DNA from: Gemmatimonadales bacterium UBA7889
Lineage (GTDB): Bacteria; Gemmatimonadota; Gemmatimonadetes; Longimicrobiales; Gaopeijiaceae
NCBI GenBank assembly: GCA_002501085.1
Contig: DLRL01000043.1
Location: forward strand, 1-7,869
DNA length: 7,869 nucleotides
Reading direction: 5' to 3'
The notes below the pieces were generated by a model. The model was not told the origin of the DNA. It saw only the letters and a list, made by a program, of their open reading frames with translations, and made no database searches. Numbering within the stretch: the stretch's first letter is position 1; each line of letters opens with the position of its first letter. Below, one piece after another: positions 7,144 through 7,869 of the stretch. The position numbers and the translations under genes were made by a program.

Positions 7144-7658
7144 CGGCCACCCTTTTTAGCGAGCACAAGTGCACCCACAATCGCTACCAGAAGAAGGACT
7201 CCGGTAATCTCAAAAGGTACGACATACGTGGTGTACAGCGACTGCGCGATCGCCCCAACGGCGCCGTGCTGTGCAAGAGCTGCATCGATCGCTCGACCAC
7301 CCGCTGTCGGCTCAGTGATTGCGTTCTCACCAAACTGTCGTACTAGGACCCCTGCCATTAATCCAATAATCACAAACGATAGTAGGGAGAATGCACCCCC
7401 CTTCAGATCCCACTGATAGTCGTGGCCGAGGTTGAGAAGCATGATTACAAATAGGAAAAGAACCATGATCGCACCCGCATAGACAATCACCTGGATTGCT
7501 GCTAGAAAGTGCGCTTCAAGCAGGACGAAAATACAGGCCAGGCTTGCCAGGGTGGCCACCATGTAGAGAAGGCTCCCTACGGGACTCTTCGCCCATACAA
7601 CGCCGAGAGCACCCCCGAGGGCAACCGCAGCAAAAACATAGAACAGAACCTCGATCAT
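7140..7658 (-). CDS. nuoJ: NADH-quinone oxidoreductase subunit J
   Basis: NuoJ (the ND6 homologue) is a five-helix membrane subunit near the quinone end of complex I. Its TM3 carries the bend thought to switch during coupling. The 172 residues give hydrophobic segments at about 3-22, 28-47, 54-75, 90-108 and 144-166. The diagnostic TM3 signature QVIVYAGAIMVLFLFVIMLL runs from 56 to 75, and the C-terminal VPFEITGVLLLVAIVGALVL is also typical. A loop of about 35 residues (110-143), rich in Ala and Gly, separates TM4 from TM5. The ATG at 7658 follows the nuoI stop by 7 nt, with no convincing Shine-Dalgarno. The TGA stop overlaps the nuoK GTG by 4 nt. Confidence 0.97.
   Translation of the reverse strand: MIEVLFYVFAAVALGGALGVVWAKSPVGSLLYMVATLASLACIFVLLEAHFLAAIQVIVYAGAIMVLFLFVIMLLNLGHDYQWDLKGGAFSLLSFVIIGLMAGVLVRQFGENAITEPTAGGRAIDAALAQHGAVGAIAQSLYTTYVVPFEITGVLLLVAIVGALVLAKKGGR
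7150..7154 (-). promoter_or_regulatory. Ribosome binding site of nuoK (supports GTG start)
   Basis: The minus strand reads AAGGG, 6 nt before the GTG at 7143, inside the last codons of nuoJ. Together with the 4-nt stop/start overlap it supports the non-ATG start of nuoK. Confidence 0.5.
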
Positions 7659-7665
7659 GGCTGGG

Positions 7666-7869
7666 TTACTCTGAGTTAGGATCGGATGGATCCCAAAGCA
7701 ACGTCGTAGGGTGATCCTGCTCCATCAAACGATCCAAGTCATACACGAACCGGCTCCGAGTGTACTCGGCATTCTCAAAATGCTGTCCTACATGGATTGC
7801 TTCGACCGGGCAAACCTCCTGGCACATCCCACAGAAAATGCAGCGGAACTCATCGATTTCGTACACGAT
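7666..7869 (-). CDS. nuoI: NADH-quinone oxidoreductase subunit I, C-terminal fragment
   Basis: This is the last 67 codons of NuoI, the ferredoxin-like subunit carrying clusters N6a and N6b. These relay electrons toward the terminal cluster N2 and quinone at the base of the peripheral arm. The frame is open to the right edge (ATC GTG TAC and so on), so the start and the first CxxCxxCxxxCP cluster motif lie outside. The second motif is complete: CIFCGMCQEVCPVEAI. It is followed by the family-typical YTRSRFVYDLDRLM. The GTG codon at 7866 is internal, not a start, since homologous sequence continues upstream. The TAA stop lies 7 nt before nuoJ. Confidence 0.95.
   Translation of the reverse strand: MVYEIDEFRCIFCGMCQEVCPVEAIHVGQHFENAEYTRSRFVYDLDRLMEQDHPTTLLWDPSDPNSE

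Noticed and set aside
6911..7714. Plus-strand frames opposite nuoK, nuoJ and the nuoI end
   Set aside because: Antisense shadows of conserved genes with no independent coding evidence.
7666..7866. A 66-residue protein starting at GTG 7866
   Set aside because: The frame remains open to the window edge and the sequence is the second 4Fe-4S half of NuoI, so this is a truncated gene, not a small ferredoxin.

Overview
The window holds the distal part of a respiratory complex I (NADH:quinone oxidoreductase, nuo) operon. All genes are on the minus strand, so transcription runs from high to low coordinates. In that order they are: the 3' end of nuoI (cut by the right edge), nuoJ, nuoK, nuoL, nuoM, nuoN, a phosphomannomutase/phosphoglucomutase of the AlgC type, and the first 62 codons of a UPF0182-family membrane protein (cut by the left edge).

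The genes are tightly packed. Junctions are a 7-nt gap (I/J), a 4-nt GTGA overlap (J/K), a 5-nt gap (K/L), a 1-nt TGATG overlap (L/M), a 2-nt gap (M/N), a 1-nt TAATG overlap (N/mutase) and a 16-nt gap (mutase/UPF0182). No stretch over 20 bases is non-coding. I see no RNA gene, mobile element, CRISPR array, internal promoter or convincing terminator. This looks like one polycistronic unit with translational coupling, continuing past both edges.

NuoI carries Fe-S clusters of the peripheral arm. NuoJ, K, L, M and N build most of the proton-pumping membrane arm. NuoL, M and N are paralogous antiporter-like subunits, and each retains its key Glu and Lys residues, so the complex is expected to pump. 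The mutase interconverts hexose 1- and 6-phosphates for envelope polysaccharide or glycogen metabolism. Its start codon overlaps the nuoN stop codon, which ties its translation to that of complex I.

The organism is a bacterium of moderate GC content. The nuo order, the AlgC-type mutase and the UPF0182 protein are all widespread. A Gemmatimonadota-like or related environmental lineage is my impression from protein style only, with low confidence.

This is mostly ordinary core-metabolism DNA. I found no convincing new system. The points worth a second look are the nuoN-mutase-UPF0182 linkage, a hairpin beside the mutase ribosome binding site, hydrophilic and His-rich insertions in the antiporter subunits, and several start-codon traps.
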